Origin: Bradyrhizobium cosmicum
Lineage (GTDB): Bacteria; Pseudomonadota; Alphaproteobacteria; Rhizobiales; Xanthobacteraceae
Assembly: GCF_007290395.2 (NCBI RefSeq)
Contig: NZ_CP041656.2
Location: 2,108,001-2,172,000, forward strand
Direction: 5' to 3'
DNA: 64,000 nt
This document shows positions 50,202-59,397 of the stretch, one piece after another. Below the pieces are notes generated by a model. The model had not been told where the DNA came from. It made no database searches and saw only the letters and a list, made by a program, of their open reading frames with translations. Numbering within the stretch: position 1 is the stretch's first letter; each line of letters starts with the position of its first letter. The translations under genes and the position numbers were made by a program.

Positions 50202-50624
50202 ATGATCCGCAAGGCAACAGCAGTCTGGAAGGGCACCGGTCGCGATGGCACCGGCCATTTGTCGAGCGAATCCGGTGTGCTTGCCGGGACGCCCTATTCG
50301 TTCAAAACCCGTTTCGAGAACGAGAAGGGCACCAATCCCGAGGAGTTGATCGCGGCGGCCCATGCCGGTTGCTTTACGATGGCACTGGCCTTCGGCCTCC
50401 AGATGGCCGGTTTCACGCCGGACGAGCTCTCCACCGAGGCGGCTGTGACACTCGAGCCCGAAGGCAAGGGTTTCAAGATCAGCAAATCCGCCCTGACCTT
50501 GCGTGCCAAGGTGCCGAACCTCGACGATGCGGGTTTTGCCAAGATTGCCGGCGAGGCTGAGAAGAACTGTCCGGTGTCGAAAGTGCTCAACGCCGCGATC
50601 ACGCTGGACGCCAAGCTGGGCTGA
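50202..50624 (+). CDS. osmC: OsmC-family organic hydroperoxide peroxidase
   Basis: A 140-residue OsmC/Ohr-fold protein. The two redox cysteines are in AAHAGCFTMALAFGLQ and EKNCPVSKVLNAA, and the N-terminus has KATAVWKGTGRDGTGHLSSESGVL typical of the OsmC branch. It reduces organic hydroperoxides via the two thiols. AAGGAG precedes the ATG. It heads the OsmC-cupin-MsrA group. No decamer array or regulator gene of OhrR type is adjacent, so it may depend on the upstream promoter or on one within 50092-50200. Confidence 0.93.
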   Translation: MIRKATAVWKGTGRDGTGHLSSESGVLAGTPYSFKTRFENEKGTNPEELIAAAHAGCFTMALAFGLQMAGFTPDELSTEAAVTLEPEGKGFKISKSALTLRAKVPNLDDAGFAKIAGEAEKNCPVSKVLNAAITLDAKLG

Positions 50625-50645
50625 CCGACAAAGGGGAATGCTGCC

Positions 50646-51101
50646 ATGCCTCGTCAAGGTTTGCCTCGCCAACATCAGCCGGATGAAGACAGGTTCAGGG
50701 CGATATTGCCCGAGGAGATCGCATGGCAGCCTTTCCCGGCATTTCCGCCGGGCGCGCGGCTGGCCGTGATGGTCGGCCATCCCGCCGAGCCCGGACCCTA
50801 TGTGGTCCGGGTGAAGGTGCCCGGCGGCACCAGGCTGATGCCGCACGAGCATCCGGAAGACCGCATCTACACGGTCATGTCAGGTGTGTTTTATATCGGG
50901 CTCGGCGAGAGTTTTGACGGCGACAAGGTCAAGGCCTATCCGCCGGGTAGCGTCATTGTCCTGCCCGGCGAGACCTGGCACTTTCACTGGGCGAAATCCG
51001 GCGAATACGTCACGCAGGTTTCCGCGATCGGTCCGCTCGGCCTCGACTATCATGATGAGCATGACGATCCACGCTTGCATGCAACCGCAGAGCAGCGCTG
51101 A
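50646..51101 (+). CDS. Cupin-domain protein
   Basis: 151 residues with a single cupin barrel. Motif 1 is [23 protein letters not shown] (metal-binding His-x-His and Glu) and motif 2 is [21 protein letters not shown]. The N-terminal 45 residues are extended. The function within the very diverse cupin group is unknown; lying between OsmC and MsrA genes it may be involved in thiol or oxidant metabolism. GGGGAA precedes the ATG. Confidence 0.87.
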   Translation: MPRQGLPRQHQPDEDRFRAILPEEIAWQPFPAFPPGARLAVMVGHPAEPGPYVVRVKVPGGTRLMPHEHPEDRIYTVMSGVFYIGLGESFDGDKVKAYPPGSVIVLPGETWHFHWAKSGEYVTQVSAIGPLGLDYHDEHDDPRLHATAEQR

Positions 51102-51130
51102 ATATCTCGACCAAACGAATGGAGCATCAG

Positions 51131-51649
51131 ATGACGACAGAGCGCGCAGTGTTGGCCGGAGGCTGTTTCTGGGGCATGCAGGATCTCATCCGCAGGCAGC
51201 CCGGCGTGATCTCGACGCGGGTCGGTTACACCGGCGGGCACGTGAAGAACGCCACCTATCGCAATCACGAAGGCCACGCCGAAGCGATCGAGATCATCTT
51301 CGATCCGGCCAAGACCAGCTTCCGGACCATGCTGGAGTTCTTCTTCCAGATCCATGATCCGAGCACGCTGAACCGCCAGGGCAACGATCTCGGCACGAGC
51401 TACCGCTCGGCCATCTTCTATACCAGCGACGAACAGAAGCGGATCGCGGAGGACACCATCGCCGACGTCGAGGCGTCCGGCCTGTGGCCCGGCAAGGTGG
51501 TGACTGAAGTCGCGCCCGCTGCCGAGTTCTGGGAAGCCGAGCCCGAGCATCAGGATTATCTCGAGCGTTATCCTGACGGCTACACGTGCCACTTCATCCG
51601 GCCCGACTGGAAGCTGCCGCGCCGCGCGGCGGCGGCCGCAGGCGGATAG
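51131..51649 (+). CDS. msrA: Peptide methionine sulfoxide reductase A
   Basis: 172 residues with the MsrA active-site [27 protein letters not shown], followed by [46 protein letters not shown] and [19 protein letters not shown]. It repairs methionine-S-sulfoxide with thioredoxin. A single resolving Cys is present at the C-terminus (YTCHF). The ATG at 51131 is preferred to one at 51119 because GGAG lies just ahead of it. It is the last gene of the stress group. Confidence 0.95.
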   Translation: MTTERAVLAGGCFWGMQDLIRRQPGVISTRVGYTGGHVKNATYRNHEGHAEAIEIIFDPAKTSFRTMLEFFFQIHDPSTLNRQGNDLGTSYRSAIFYTSDEQKRIAEDTIADVEASGLWPGKVVTEVAPAAEFWEAEPEHQDYLERYPDGYTCHFIRPDWKLPRRAAAAAGG

Positions 51650-51907
51650 ACCCCAGCGCGGGCCTGATTGAGGCAAAGGCATACTGCCGCCGGGCGCGGA
51701 GTTGCCATCGAAGCCTCCGAGATCATCGATCAACCTGCGATGCTGTCATCGTCGGGCCGACGGCGCTCGAAAGCGCCTGGGCTCGGTTCGGAGGCGTTCG
51801 TCAACTTTTCACCGGAGCGCGGGGAGCAGCATGTACGAAATGTCCTCTTCGCGTCCGGCAAGAGTTGTCCAGTCTCGAGAACGCGTGGCCGCCCGGTGAA
51901 TCGCTCG

Positions 51908-52531
51908 TCATCCGCAGATCACATTCACCGCCTTCCGGGCGACTTCCTTCAACTCGGCGCGGGACGCGCCGGCCCTGGCGCGGATCGCGATCGTATGCAT
52001 CGTGGCCGACGCCAGGATGGCGAGCGTCGCGGGATCAGCATCGCGCTTCAACTCGCCTTTGTCCTGCGCGAGCCGAAACCGCGCCTCGAAATCGGCGTCG
52101 ATCGCGCGAAGCCCCGTCGCCACGCTCTTCCTGATCGCTGCATCTTCCGCAGTTTCCGTGACTGCGGTCCCGACCACGAAGCAGCCGCGCGCGTGTCCCT
52201 TGCCCGAGAAATAGATCGACAGAGCCGCGTCGTAGGCGAGCATCAGCGCCTCGTCCAGGGGACGGTCTCCCGCGAGCGCCTCGCGCGTTGCGGTCAGGCT
52301 GATCTCCCAATAGCGTGCGAGCGCTTCGAGATAGAGCGCGTGCTTGTTGCCGAAGACCGCGTAGAGGCTCGGGGGACTCATGCCGGTCGCTTCCGCCACC
52401 TTGTCGAGGGACGTTCCGGAATAGCCGGTCTTCCAGAAGGTCTCGGTTGCCCGCTTGAGGGCCGTGTCCGCGTCGTAGGCGGGCGGCCGTCCCCGGCGTG
52501 CGGGGCTCGTTTCGTTCTTTTTCCGTGCCAT
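51908..52531 (-). CDS. TetR-family transcriptional regulator
   Basis: 207 residues from the ATG at 52531; open sequence up to 52594 has no ribosome site and overlaps an operator-like repeat. The N-terminal helix-turn-helix is clear: ALKRATETFWKTGYSGTSLDKVAEATGMSPPSLYAVFGNKHALYLEAL. The C-terminal domain shows the TetR_C pattern ARGCFVVGTAVTETAED. It is divergent from the EmrAB-type efflux genes and almost certainly represses them, through the paired repeats between the two starts. Confidence 0.92.
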   Translation of the reverse strand: MARKKNETSPARRGRPPAYDADTALKRATETFWKTGYSGTSLDKVAEATGMSPPSLYAVFGNKHALYLEALARYWEISLTATREALAGDRPLDEALMLAYDAALSIYFSGKGHARGCFVVGTAVTETAEDAAIRKSVATGLRAIDADFEARFRLAQDKGELKRDADPATLAILASATMHTIAIRARAGASRAELKEVARKAVNVICG

Positions 52532-52565
52532 ATCGTGAGAACCCTGGTTGCCATGTTCCGCACAT

Positions 52566-52651
52566 ATATTTGTATGGATCGTTATAAAAATCAATGGGCG
52601 CCATCTTGATCACCGCATCCGAGTACAATATTTGTAACGAGCGTTAGTAAA
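52566..52651. promoter_or_regulatory. Pair of operator-like direct repeats between TetR and efflux genes
   Basis: Two 24-bp segments, 52566-52589 and 52628-52651, share ATATTTGTA followed by similar GGATCGTTA/CGAGCGTTA parts (19 of 24 identical). The second also contains an imperfect palindrome, AACG.GC.CGTT. One copy lies 35 bp before the TetR start, the other just before the HlyD-like start, an arrangement expected for a repressor that controls both directions. Confidence 0.65.
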
Positions 52652-52669
52652 GAAGATAGAGGCCTTCCG

Positions 52670-53815
52670 ATGCGTTTCAATTTCGCGCCAATCGCCGGCT
52701 GGTGGGGCGATCGCAGAAGCTTCCGCAGGAGCGAAGCAGCCGGGCCGTTGCCCGGATCGGAGCTGGGGGGACGGTTGCGACGGCCCCTAATGCTTGCGGT
52801 CCCGATGATCGTGGCTGCGGTCGGAGCCTCCATGCATCTCGCCGAGGAGCAGTACGTTTCGACCGACGACGCGTTCGTCCGCGCCGCCAAGGTGACGATC
52901 AACGCCCGGGTTTCCGGTCAGGCCGTCGAAATCGCCGTTCGGGACAATCAGCGCGTTCGGCAGGGCCAGGTCCTGTTCCGGATCGATCCGGAGCCTTACC
53001 AGATTGCAGTCGATCAGGCGGAAGCGCGGCTCGGCAGCGCGCGCCTTCAGATCGACTCGCTCAAGGCGACCTACCGTCAGCAGCAGGCCGAACTGCAATC
53101 GGCCAGGGAATCGGCTGCCTTTGACGAACGTGAGTTCGACCGCAAGAAGATGCTGGTCGCGTCCGACTTCACGCCGCGCGCGGTCTATGAGCGGGCCGAG
53201 ACGAACATGAAGATTGCGCGCCACCGCATCGGCTCGATCGAACAGCAGATCGCGAATACGATCGTCGCCCTCAATGGCGATGCCGATATTGATGTCGATC
53301 GCCATCCGACCGTTCGCGCGGCACGGGCCCAGTTCGACCGTGCGCGGCTCGATCTCTCCTATGCCACCGTGACTGCGCCCGAGGACGGGATCGTGACGAA
53401 GGTGGATGATCTGCAGATCGGTGGTTTCGTCAATGCCGGTACAGCGACGTTCTCACTGATGTCGAGCCGGCATATCTGGATTGAAGCTAACTTCCGCGAG
53501 ACCGGTTTGACCCATATGCGCCCGGGTCAGGAGGCGATGATCGACGTCGATGCCTATCCGGATCGCAAGTTCAAGGCGCATATCGTTAGCATGAGTCCGG
53601 GCACCGGGTCGGACTTCTCGCTCTTGCCGCCCGAAAATGCGACCGGAAACTGGGTCAAGGTCGTGCAGCGCCTGCCGGTGCGCCTCGAACTGGACGATCT
53701 CGACCCAAGCCGGCCGCTATTCTCTGGCATCAGCGTCACGGCGCGGGTCGATACCGGTTATCGCCGCACTTGGCCGCATCTGCTCCAGCCCGCGCTCGCG
53801 ACGGAGGGCAAATGA
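52670..53815 (+). CDS. HlyD/EmrA-family membrane fusion (periplasmic adaptor) protein
   Basis: 381 residues: a membrane anchor at about residues 40-57 (MLAVPMIVAAVGASMHL), then lipoyl/barrel-sandwich half-motifs (STDDAFVRAAKVTINARVSGQAVEIAVRDNQRVRQGQVLFRIDP and LSYATVTAPEDGIVTKVDDLQIGGFV) flanking a coiled-coil hairpin (about 110-200). The C-terminal beta-barrel contains IWIEANFRETGLTHMRPGQEAMIDVDAYP. It links the inner-membrane pump to an outer-membrane channel; no TolC-like gene is adjacent. Its stop overlaps the pump start (ATGA). Confidence 0.92.
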   Translation: MRFNFAPIAGWWGDRRSFRRSEAAGPLPGSELGGRLRRPLMLAVPMIVAAVGASMHLAEEQYVSTDDAFVRAAKVTINARVSGQAVEIAVRDNQRVRQGQVLFRIDPEPYQIAVDQAEARLGSARLQIDSLKATYRQQQAELQSARESAAFDEREFDRKKMLVASDFTPRAVYERAETNMKIARHRIGSIEQQIANTIVALNGDADIDVDRHPTVRAARAQFDRARLDLSYATVTAPEDGIVTKVDDLQIGGFVNAGTATFSLMSSRHIWIEANFRETGLTHMRPGQEAMIDVDAYPDRKFKAHIVSMSPGTGSDFSLLPPENATGNWVKVVQRLPVRLELDDLDPSRPLFSGISVTARVDTGYRRTWPHLLQPALATEGK

Positions 53816-55308
53816 GTACGCCGCTCCCATCTGTCGCCGCACCGCGTGGTCATCAAGCGCTCACCGTGGCTGCGCTCATGGCGACCTATATGCAGGCCGT
53901 CAACATTTCGATACCGAATGCGGCGCTGCCCCACATTCAGGCGAGCCTCTCGATGGCCAATGACGAGGTCGGCTGGGTGTTTTCCTCGTATATCGCCGCG
54001 AGCGCCGTGACCATGTCGATCACGCAATGGCTGGCGGGACGCTATGGGCGGAAGGTGGTCTATCAATACGCCGTTATGATCTTCGTGGTGGGTCTCGCCC
54101 TCAACACGGTGGCGATGACGTCGATCCAGTTCGTGCTGGCGCGCATCCTTCAGGGATTGGCAAGCGGGCCGCTTGCGCCGCTTTCGCTCGCGATTCTGCT
54201 CGAGGTGACAACGCCGCCGCGACATGCGCGCGTCAGCCTGGCATGGACCGTCTGCTCGCTGCTCGGCATCAGCAGCGGCCCCGCGATAGGTGGCTGGCTC
54301 AGCGAGTATTATGGTTGGCCATCGATCTTCTACTTCAGCCTGCCGATGGCAGGTTTCGTCTTCCTGACGATCGCCCGGCAACTGAGCGAGAAGCGGGTGG
54401 AGCGGAGCCAGACCTTCGACTTCTTCGGTCTGACGACGTTCTCCGTCGGAATGATCGGGCTGCAAATGCTGCTCGATCGCGGCGAACGCCTCGAATGGTT
54501 CGCCTCGACGGAGATCTGGGTCGAAGCAATTGCCTCGGTCGTGGGATTCTATCTCTTCGTCGTCCATGTCATGACGAGAAAAGAACATTTCCTCCGCACG
54601 GCGTTGTTCAGGGATCGCAATCTCGTGCTGTCGACGGTGATCTCCTTCGCGCTCGGCTTCGTCCTCTTGCCGACACTCGCATTGACGTCCCCGATGCTGG
54701 AGGAATTGCTCAACTACCCGGTCGACACCACCGGCTACATGACCATTCCGCGCGGCATCGCGCTGGTGGGAGCGTTGGTGCTGACGAGCCTGGTTCCGGC
54801 GCAGGTCGACTATCGGCCATTTCTCATTGGTGGAATGACGTTGGTCGTCTACGCCAACTGGCTGATGCTGGGTTATTCACCGGCGATGGATTGGCGGCCG
54901 GTGGTGGAGGCGGGCCTCTTGCAGGGGGCCGGTATCGGCATGTTGTTGCCGGCGCTCGCCAGGGCCGCTTTCGGCACGCTCGATCCGAAGCTTCGCCCGG
55001 AAGGCAGCGCGCTGATCAACCTGTCGCGGCTTTACGGCAGCACCATCGGCATTGCGGTGGTCCAGCTGTTCTTCTACGCCAATACGCAAGCCGTGCATGT
55101 CGCACTGGCCAAGAATCTCACCCCGTACCGCGTCGCGGCTTACATGGGAGGTTCGATCGGCAAGCCGGAGCTTGCCGCGCTCAACGGCATGGTCACGCGC
55201 CAGGCGGCCACGGTGGCGGTCATCGATCAGTTCGAGATCCTGATGTTCGCGATGCTCGTCGTGATCCCGCTCGTCTTCTTTCTCCGCAAGCCGCGTCCCG
55301 CGGGTTGA
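53812..55308 (+). CDS. DHA2-type MFS multidrug efflux transporter (EmrB-like)
   Basis: 498 residues with about 14 membrane segments. MFS motifs of the DHA2 group are LMATYMQAVNISIPNAALPHIQASL, WVFSSYIAASAVTMSITQWLAGRYGRK, ARILQGLASGPLAPLSLAIL and LGISSGPAIGGWLSEYYGWPSIFYFSLP. The ATG at 53812 overlaps the adaptor stop and has GGAGGG upstream. With the adaptor it forms a tripartite-type drug or fatty-acid exporter under the TetR protein. Confidence 0.92.
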   Translation: MSTPLPSVAAPRGHQALTVAALMATYMQAVNISIPNAALPHIQASLSMANDEVGWVFSSYIAASAVTMSITQWLAGRYGRKVVYQYAVMIFVVGLALNTVAMTSIQFVLARILQGLASGPLAPLSLAILLEVTTPPRHARVSLAWTVCSLLGISSGPAIGGWLSEYYGWPSIFYFSLPMAGFVFLTIARQLSEKRVERSQTFDFFGLTTFSVGMIGLQMLLDRGERLEWFASTEIWVEAIASVVGFYLFVVHVMTRKEHFLRTALFRDRNLVLSTVISFALGFVLLPTLALTSPMLEELLNYPVDTTGYMTIPRGIALVGALVLTSLVPAQVDYRPFLIGGMTLVVYANWLMLGYSPAMDWRPVVEAGLLQGAGIGMLLPALARAAFGTLDPKLRPEGSALINLSRLYGSTIGIAVVQLFFYANTQAVHVALAKNLTPYRVAAYMGGSIGKPELAALNGMVTRQAATVAVIDQFEILMFAMLVVIPLVFFLRKPRPAG

Positions 55309-55402
55309 AGCCGTCGAGCCGCGACATAGCGCCGTATCGTCAAGGTTCAATCACCTCGTCCCTCCCTGTGGGGGAGCCGAGGTCAAACAAAGGAGCACCA
55401 GC

Positions 55403-56328
55403 ATGACGACGGATTCGCTTCGCTTCACCAGGATTTCTACACATGCGTCCGGGGCAATCCCCGCTGTGGGATTTGGCACGCTCATTCCGGATCCGCTCGT
55501 GACCGGGCAGGCCACCAAGGCTGCATTGGAGGCGGGATTTCGCCATCTCGATTGTGCCGAGCGCTACCGCAATGAAGAGGCAGTCGGCGATGCGGTGCAG
55601 GAAGTGTTCAAGGCGGGAACACTTCAGCGCCGGGACCTGTTCGTGACGACGAAGCTATGGAACACCAATCACCGGCCGGATCGGGTCAAGCCTGCCTTCG
55701 ATGCGAGCCGCCGGCGGCTGCAAGTCGACGATATCGACTGCTACATCATCCACACTTTCAACCCGGAGACGAGCAGGACCCGAGAGATGAGCGCGGTCGG
55801 GTTGTCTATGATCGCGGGGTTACGCTGGCTGAGACTTGGGGCGCGATGGAGCGCCTCGTCGACGAGGGGCACTGCAAGTCGATCGGCTTGTCGGACATTA
55901 CCCTGGAGAAGCTGCGCGAAATCGTTGCGGTCGCGCGGATCAGGCCTGCCATGGTGCAGATCGAATCGCATCCGTATCTTCCTGAATGGGAGTTGGTCGA
56001 CTTCTGCCGTGAGCACGGAATTGTCCTGCAGGCGTTTGCCGCGCTGGGACACGCGATGAAACCGAACCTGCTGGCCGACCCTGTCATCACGTCCATCGCG
56101 GAACGCCTGAACAAGACTCCGGCCCAGATTGCGCTGGCATGGGCCGTTCAGCGTGGCACGGCTTTTCTGACGACTTCGACCAATCCTCGACGTATCCAGG
56201 AGAATTTCGATATCTCGACGCTGCCTGATGACGCCATGCGGGAGATGCGCGATAAGATCACGACCAACATCCGGTTCAATTCGGTCGTGGAGACGGGCGT
56301 GCCAGGATTCATTCCGCGGGTTGGATGA
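55403..56328 (+). pseudogene. Aldo/keto reductase, frameshifted
   Basis: An intact gene would encode about 310 residues. The first frame (55403 to about 55755) contains AVGFGTLIPDP, LDCAERYRNE (catalytic Asp and Tyr), TTKLWNTNH (Lys) and YIIHT (His). The second frame (about 55755-56328) contains FQPGDEQDPRDERGRVVYDRG, GLSDITLEKL, LQAFAALG and the C-terminal TSTNPRRIQENFDI. The junction lies within CACACTTTCAACCC: where relatives read HTPFAFQPGDE, this sequence is short by about 10 bases, so the Pro-Phe-Ala codons are gone and the frame shifts by one. Everything else looks recently functional. Confidence 0.82.
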
Positions 56329-56347
56329 AACGTCGCCGGCAGATCCG

Positions 56348-59185
56348 TCAGGTCCGGAGCTGCTCGATCAAGGCCCGCGCGCTGCGGATATCGGCGATGT
56401 CTGCATCCTCGGTAAACGGGGCGCATGTGCGTTCCAGAATCGCCAGGGCCTCTGCATTCTGACCAGCCCCGCTCATCAGCCGCGCGAGGCTGGTGGCGCA
56501 GCGCAGCTCCCAGAAGCGCGCGCCCTGCTGTGCAGCAATGGCCATGGCTTCGCGAAAATGCGCTTCGGCCTCGCCTGCATGCCGCGCGCCCCTCAGCATC
56601 AACTCGCCCTTGATCCGGATCAGCTCCGGCAGATACCAGAGCTCCTGCCTGTCGTTGCAGCGGGTCAGCACGTCCTCGATCACGTCGAGGCCACGGTCGA
56701 TCTGGTCGGCCTCTCCGGAGCACGCGGCCAGCTCGCCGAGCAGGGGGAGGAAGCGCGGCAGGAAGCGTGCATCGCCGGCGCGATTGAGCTCTTCGCGTAG
56801 CAGCGGCAGGCCGGTCGCGAGATCGCCGCGCCTGGCCATGACTGCGGCGTTGAAGGCCCGCGCCCACAGACCCCACAGCCGGATGGCGTGGCGCTCGGTG
56901 TGTTCGAGCAACTCGGCGCCGTGGCGTTCCGCGGCGTCGAAGTCGCCGGCCCAGAACGCGATCGGGCAGGCGGCCTGTCCGAGCACGCTGCTGAAAGTCA
57001 GCGCGTGGCCGTTGGCGCGGCCTTCCTCGATGTTTCTGGCGGCGAGCGCCTGGGCCTGGTCGGCCTGGCCCTGCAGCCACAGGATGCGGGCGCGGAAATA
57101 TTGCGTCGATATTCTCAAGTCCAGCGGGAAGATTTTCGGCTTCTCCGCGAGCACATGCAGCGAGGCGTTCACGCGGTCAATCCGAACGCGCGCGTCGTTC
57201 TGGTCGCCGAGATAGTGCAGCGCCACGGCCATCAGCCGGTCGCTCAGCATGACGTCGGTGCTATCAGGCGAGTTCGCGGCGGCGCCGGCAAAGCGCTCGG
57301 CCAGAGCTCGTGCCTTGCCGAATTGTCCGTTGTTGAACTGGTCGATCGATAGGCCCCAGAGCGCGCGCAGGCGAAAGTCCTTGTCGTCGAGCTTTTCCGC
57401 CAGTTCAAATGTCGTCTCGAGGATCGGGCGCGCCTCACGGGCGCGGCCCTCGCCATACATCAGCGACCAGCCGAGTGCCGACAGCAGTTGCATGCGGGTC
57501 CGGTCGTCGCCGGTGTCGCCGAGCGCGGCGAGCGCCGTCCGGGTGCGCTCGCGGCATTCGGCGAACAAGGAGAGGCGGACCCACAACGTGACCGCGGCAA
57601 CCGTCAGCCTGATTCCAAGCGCCGTGTCGCCGTCGGGCGCGAAGGCCCAGTCCAGCGCCGCCCGCACATTGTCCAGCTCCGCGCCGTAGATGCCGAGCCA
57701 TTCGGGCAGCGGCGTCGACGTGTCGGCGTCGGCGCGCGCGAAGAACTCCCGAAAATGCTCCGCATGGCGCCGCGCGACCTGCCTGGTTTCGCCGAGTTCG
57801 TTGAGCTTTGCGTGTGCGTAGGTGCGCGTGGTGTCGAGCAGGCGATAGCGCAGCGTCCGCGAGCCTGACGGCGCGATCAGCGATTTGGCGACCAGGCTAT
57901 CGATCCCCTCGAGCGTTTCCGCTGTGCTGAGCCCGTCGCCGGCCGCGATCGTGGCAGCCGCTTCCGGTGCGAAGGGTCCGGCGAACACCGAAAGGCGCCG
58001 CAGGGTGGCGCTCTCGGCGGGAGACAGCAGATCATAGCTCCAGTCGAGCGCTGCGGCGAGCGTCTGGTGACGCGGCACGGCGGTGCGTCGCCCTCGCCAT
58101 TGCAGCGAGAAACGGCTGTCGAGCAAGGATGCTGTTCCGGCGATGCCGTAGGCGTTGACGCGGCCTGCCGCAAGCTCGATGGCGAGCGCGATGCCGTCGA
58201 GGCGCCGGCAGATGCTGGCGACGAGCGGCGCTTCCTCCGCGCTGAGCTGGAACGGACCCGAGCTCTGTGCGATGCGCTCGACGAACAGTTGGGCCGCGGG
58301 ATAGGCGAGCACCTCGGCGGCATCCAGGCCCTCGCGCTCGGGCGGGCAGTCCAGCGGGAACAGCCGGAAGATGCGCTCGCCCTCGCTCCGGAACGACTCC
58401 CGGCTGGTCGCGAGCACGCGAAGCTGCGGCGCATCGCGGACGATACGCTCGACCAGCGGCGCCAGCGCGTCCAGCACATGCTCGCAACTGTCGAAGATCA
58501 CCAGGGTCGGGCCGCTCTTCAGAAATGTCAGCAGGGCCGGCGTCGGATCTTCCGCGCTGATGGTCAGTCCGAGCGCGGAGGCGATGGTGGTGGTGACGTG
58601 GCTGGCATCTCTGAGCGGACCGAAGTCGACGAAGAAGACGCGCCCGCCGAAATCCTGGGAACGGCGATGCCCGACGGTGACGGCGACGGCGGTCTTGCCG
58701 ATGCCGCCCGGCCCGACCACGGTCATGAAGCGATGCAGCGACAGCCCGTTCGATATCTTTTCGACGATCTCCTCCCGCCCGACCATCTTCGCGAGCTGTG
58801 CGGGGAGGGAGCGGGGCGGCAGGATGTCGACGGTCGGCTGCGCGACGGCCGCGGCCGGCTGAGCCAACGAGGCGACAAAGCAATAGCCGCGTCCGGGCAC
58901 GTTGACGACATAGCGGGCCGATTTGCCGGTATCGCCCAGAACCTTGCGCAAAGCTGCGACATGAAAGCGCAGGCTGCCCTCGTCGACATTGACGTCGGCC
59001 CAGATGCGCTTGACCAGCTCGCGCTTGTCGACCACTTCGCCGGGGCGCTCGGCGAGGAAGATGAGAATGTCGAGCGCGCGGCCGCCGACATGGAGCGGCG
59101 AGCCCTCCTTCTCCAAGAGCCGGGACTTCGGAAACAGTCGAAATGGCCCAAAGGAAATGGCCGGATCTTCGTGATGGTCTGGCAC
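56348..59185 (-). CDS. Winged-helix STAND ATPase regulator 3 (OmpR-type wHTH, NB-ARC-like, TPR)
   Basis: 945 residues from a GTG at 59185, at the same place as the GTG of regulator 2 (VPDHHEDPAISFGPF against VPDTHDQDSAISFGPF). The winged helix spans residues 10-107 (LRFHVAALRKVLGDTGKSARYVVNVPGRGYCFVA). Walker A is GPGGIGKTA (158-166), then TLVIFDSCEHVLD, VLATSRESFRSEGERIFRLFPLDCPP, RRLDGIALAIELAAGRVNAYGIAGTASLLDSRFSLQWRGRRTAVPRHQTL. The C-terminal half is helical, TPR-like. The frame is open further up to 59650, but that extension has no family similarity. It is convergent with the aldo/keto reductase pseudogene and divergent from a Bug receptor gene. Confidence 0.87.
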   Translation of the reverse strand: MPDHHEDPAISFGPFRLFPKSRLLEKEGSPLHVGGRALDILIFLAERPGEVVDKRELVKRIWADVNVDEGSLRFHVAALRKVLGDTGKSARYVVNVPGRGYCFVASLAQPAAAVAQPTVDILPPRSLPAQLAKMVGREEIVEKISNGLSLHRFMTVVGPGGIGKTAVAVTVGHRRSQDFGGRVFFVDFGPLRDASHVTTTIASALGLTISAEDPTPALLTFLKSGPTLVIFDSCEHVLDALAPLVERIVRDAPQLRVLATSRESFRSEGERIFRLFPLDCPPEREGLDAAEVLAYPAAQLFVERIAQSSGPFQLSAEEAPLVASICRRLDGIALAIELAAGRVNAYGIAGTASLLDSRFSLQWRGRRTAVPRHQTLAAALDWSYDLLSPAESATLRRLSVFAGPFAPEAAATIAAGDGLSTAETLEGIDSLVAKSLIAPSGSRTLRYRLLDTTRTYAHAKLNELGETRQVARRHAEHFREFFARADADTSTPLPEWLGIYGAELDNVRAALDWAFAPDGDTALGIRLTVAAVTLWVRLSLFAECRERTRTALAALGDTGDDRTRMQLLSALGWSLMYGEGRAREARPILETTFELAEKLDDKDFRLRALWGLSIDQFNNGQFGKARALAERFAGAAANSPDSTDVMLSDRLMAVALHYLGDQNDARVRIDRVNASLHVLAEKPKIFPLDLRISTQYFRARILWLQGQADQAQALAARNIEEGRANGHALTFSSVLGQAACPIAFWAGDFDAAERHGAELLEHTERHAIRLWGLWARAFNAAVMARRGDLATGLPLLREELNRAGDARFLPRFLPLLGELAACSGEADQIDRGLDVIEDVLTRCNDRQELWYLPELIRIKGELMLRGARHAGEAEAHFREAMAIAAQQGARFWELRCATSLARLMSGAGQNAEALAILERTCAPFTEDADIADIRSARALIEQLRT

Positions 59186-59397
59186 GCGCCATTGCCCCCG
59201 CAACGGGAGTCCAAAGGTATTACTTTCTGGTCTATCAGAACGAGGCGTACAGTAAACCGGCGGAAAGCAGTGGGCAGGGCTGACAGCCCTGCGCGCATCG
59301 CTTGGGTCGGCCGATCCGTCGAAATAATGCTTGAAACGGAATGGGTTAGCCTCGCGTGACCGCCTCGACAATGACCGCCGACGTCCGGAGCTCGATG

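Noticed and set aside
52634..52647. An eighth CTAAC array at the TetR/efflux promoter
   Set aside because: Only one pentamer (GTAAC) matches and there is no partner 10 bp away. The element is part of a longer direct repeat that fits TetR operators.
35298..59185. STAND ATPases as antiphage (Avs-like) defence proteins
   Set aside because: All three carry an N-terminal OmpR-type DNA-binding winged helix and no nuclease, protease or TIR effector. The neighbours are metabolic and stress genes, so regulation is the better reading.
59345..59349. GTTAG near the third Bug gene as a regulon site
   Set aside because: A single pentamer with no phased partner, expected by chance.
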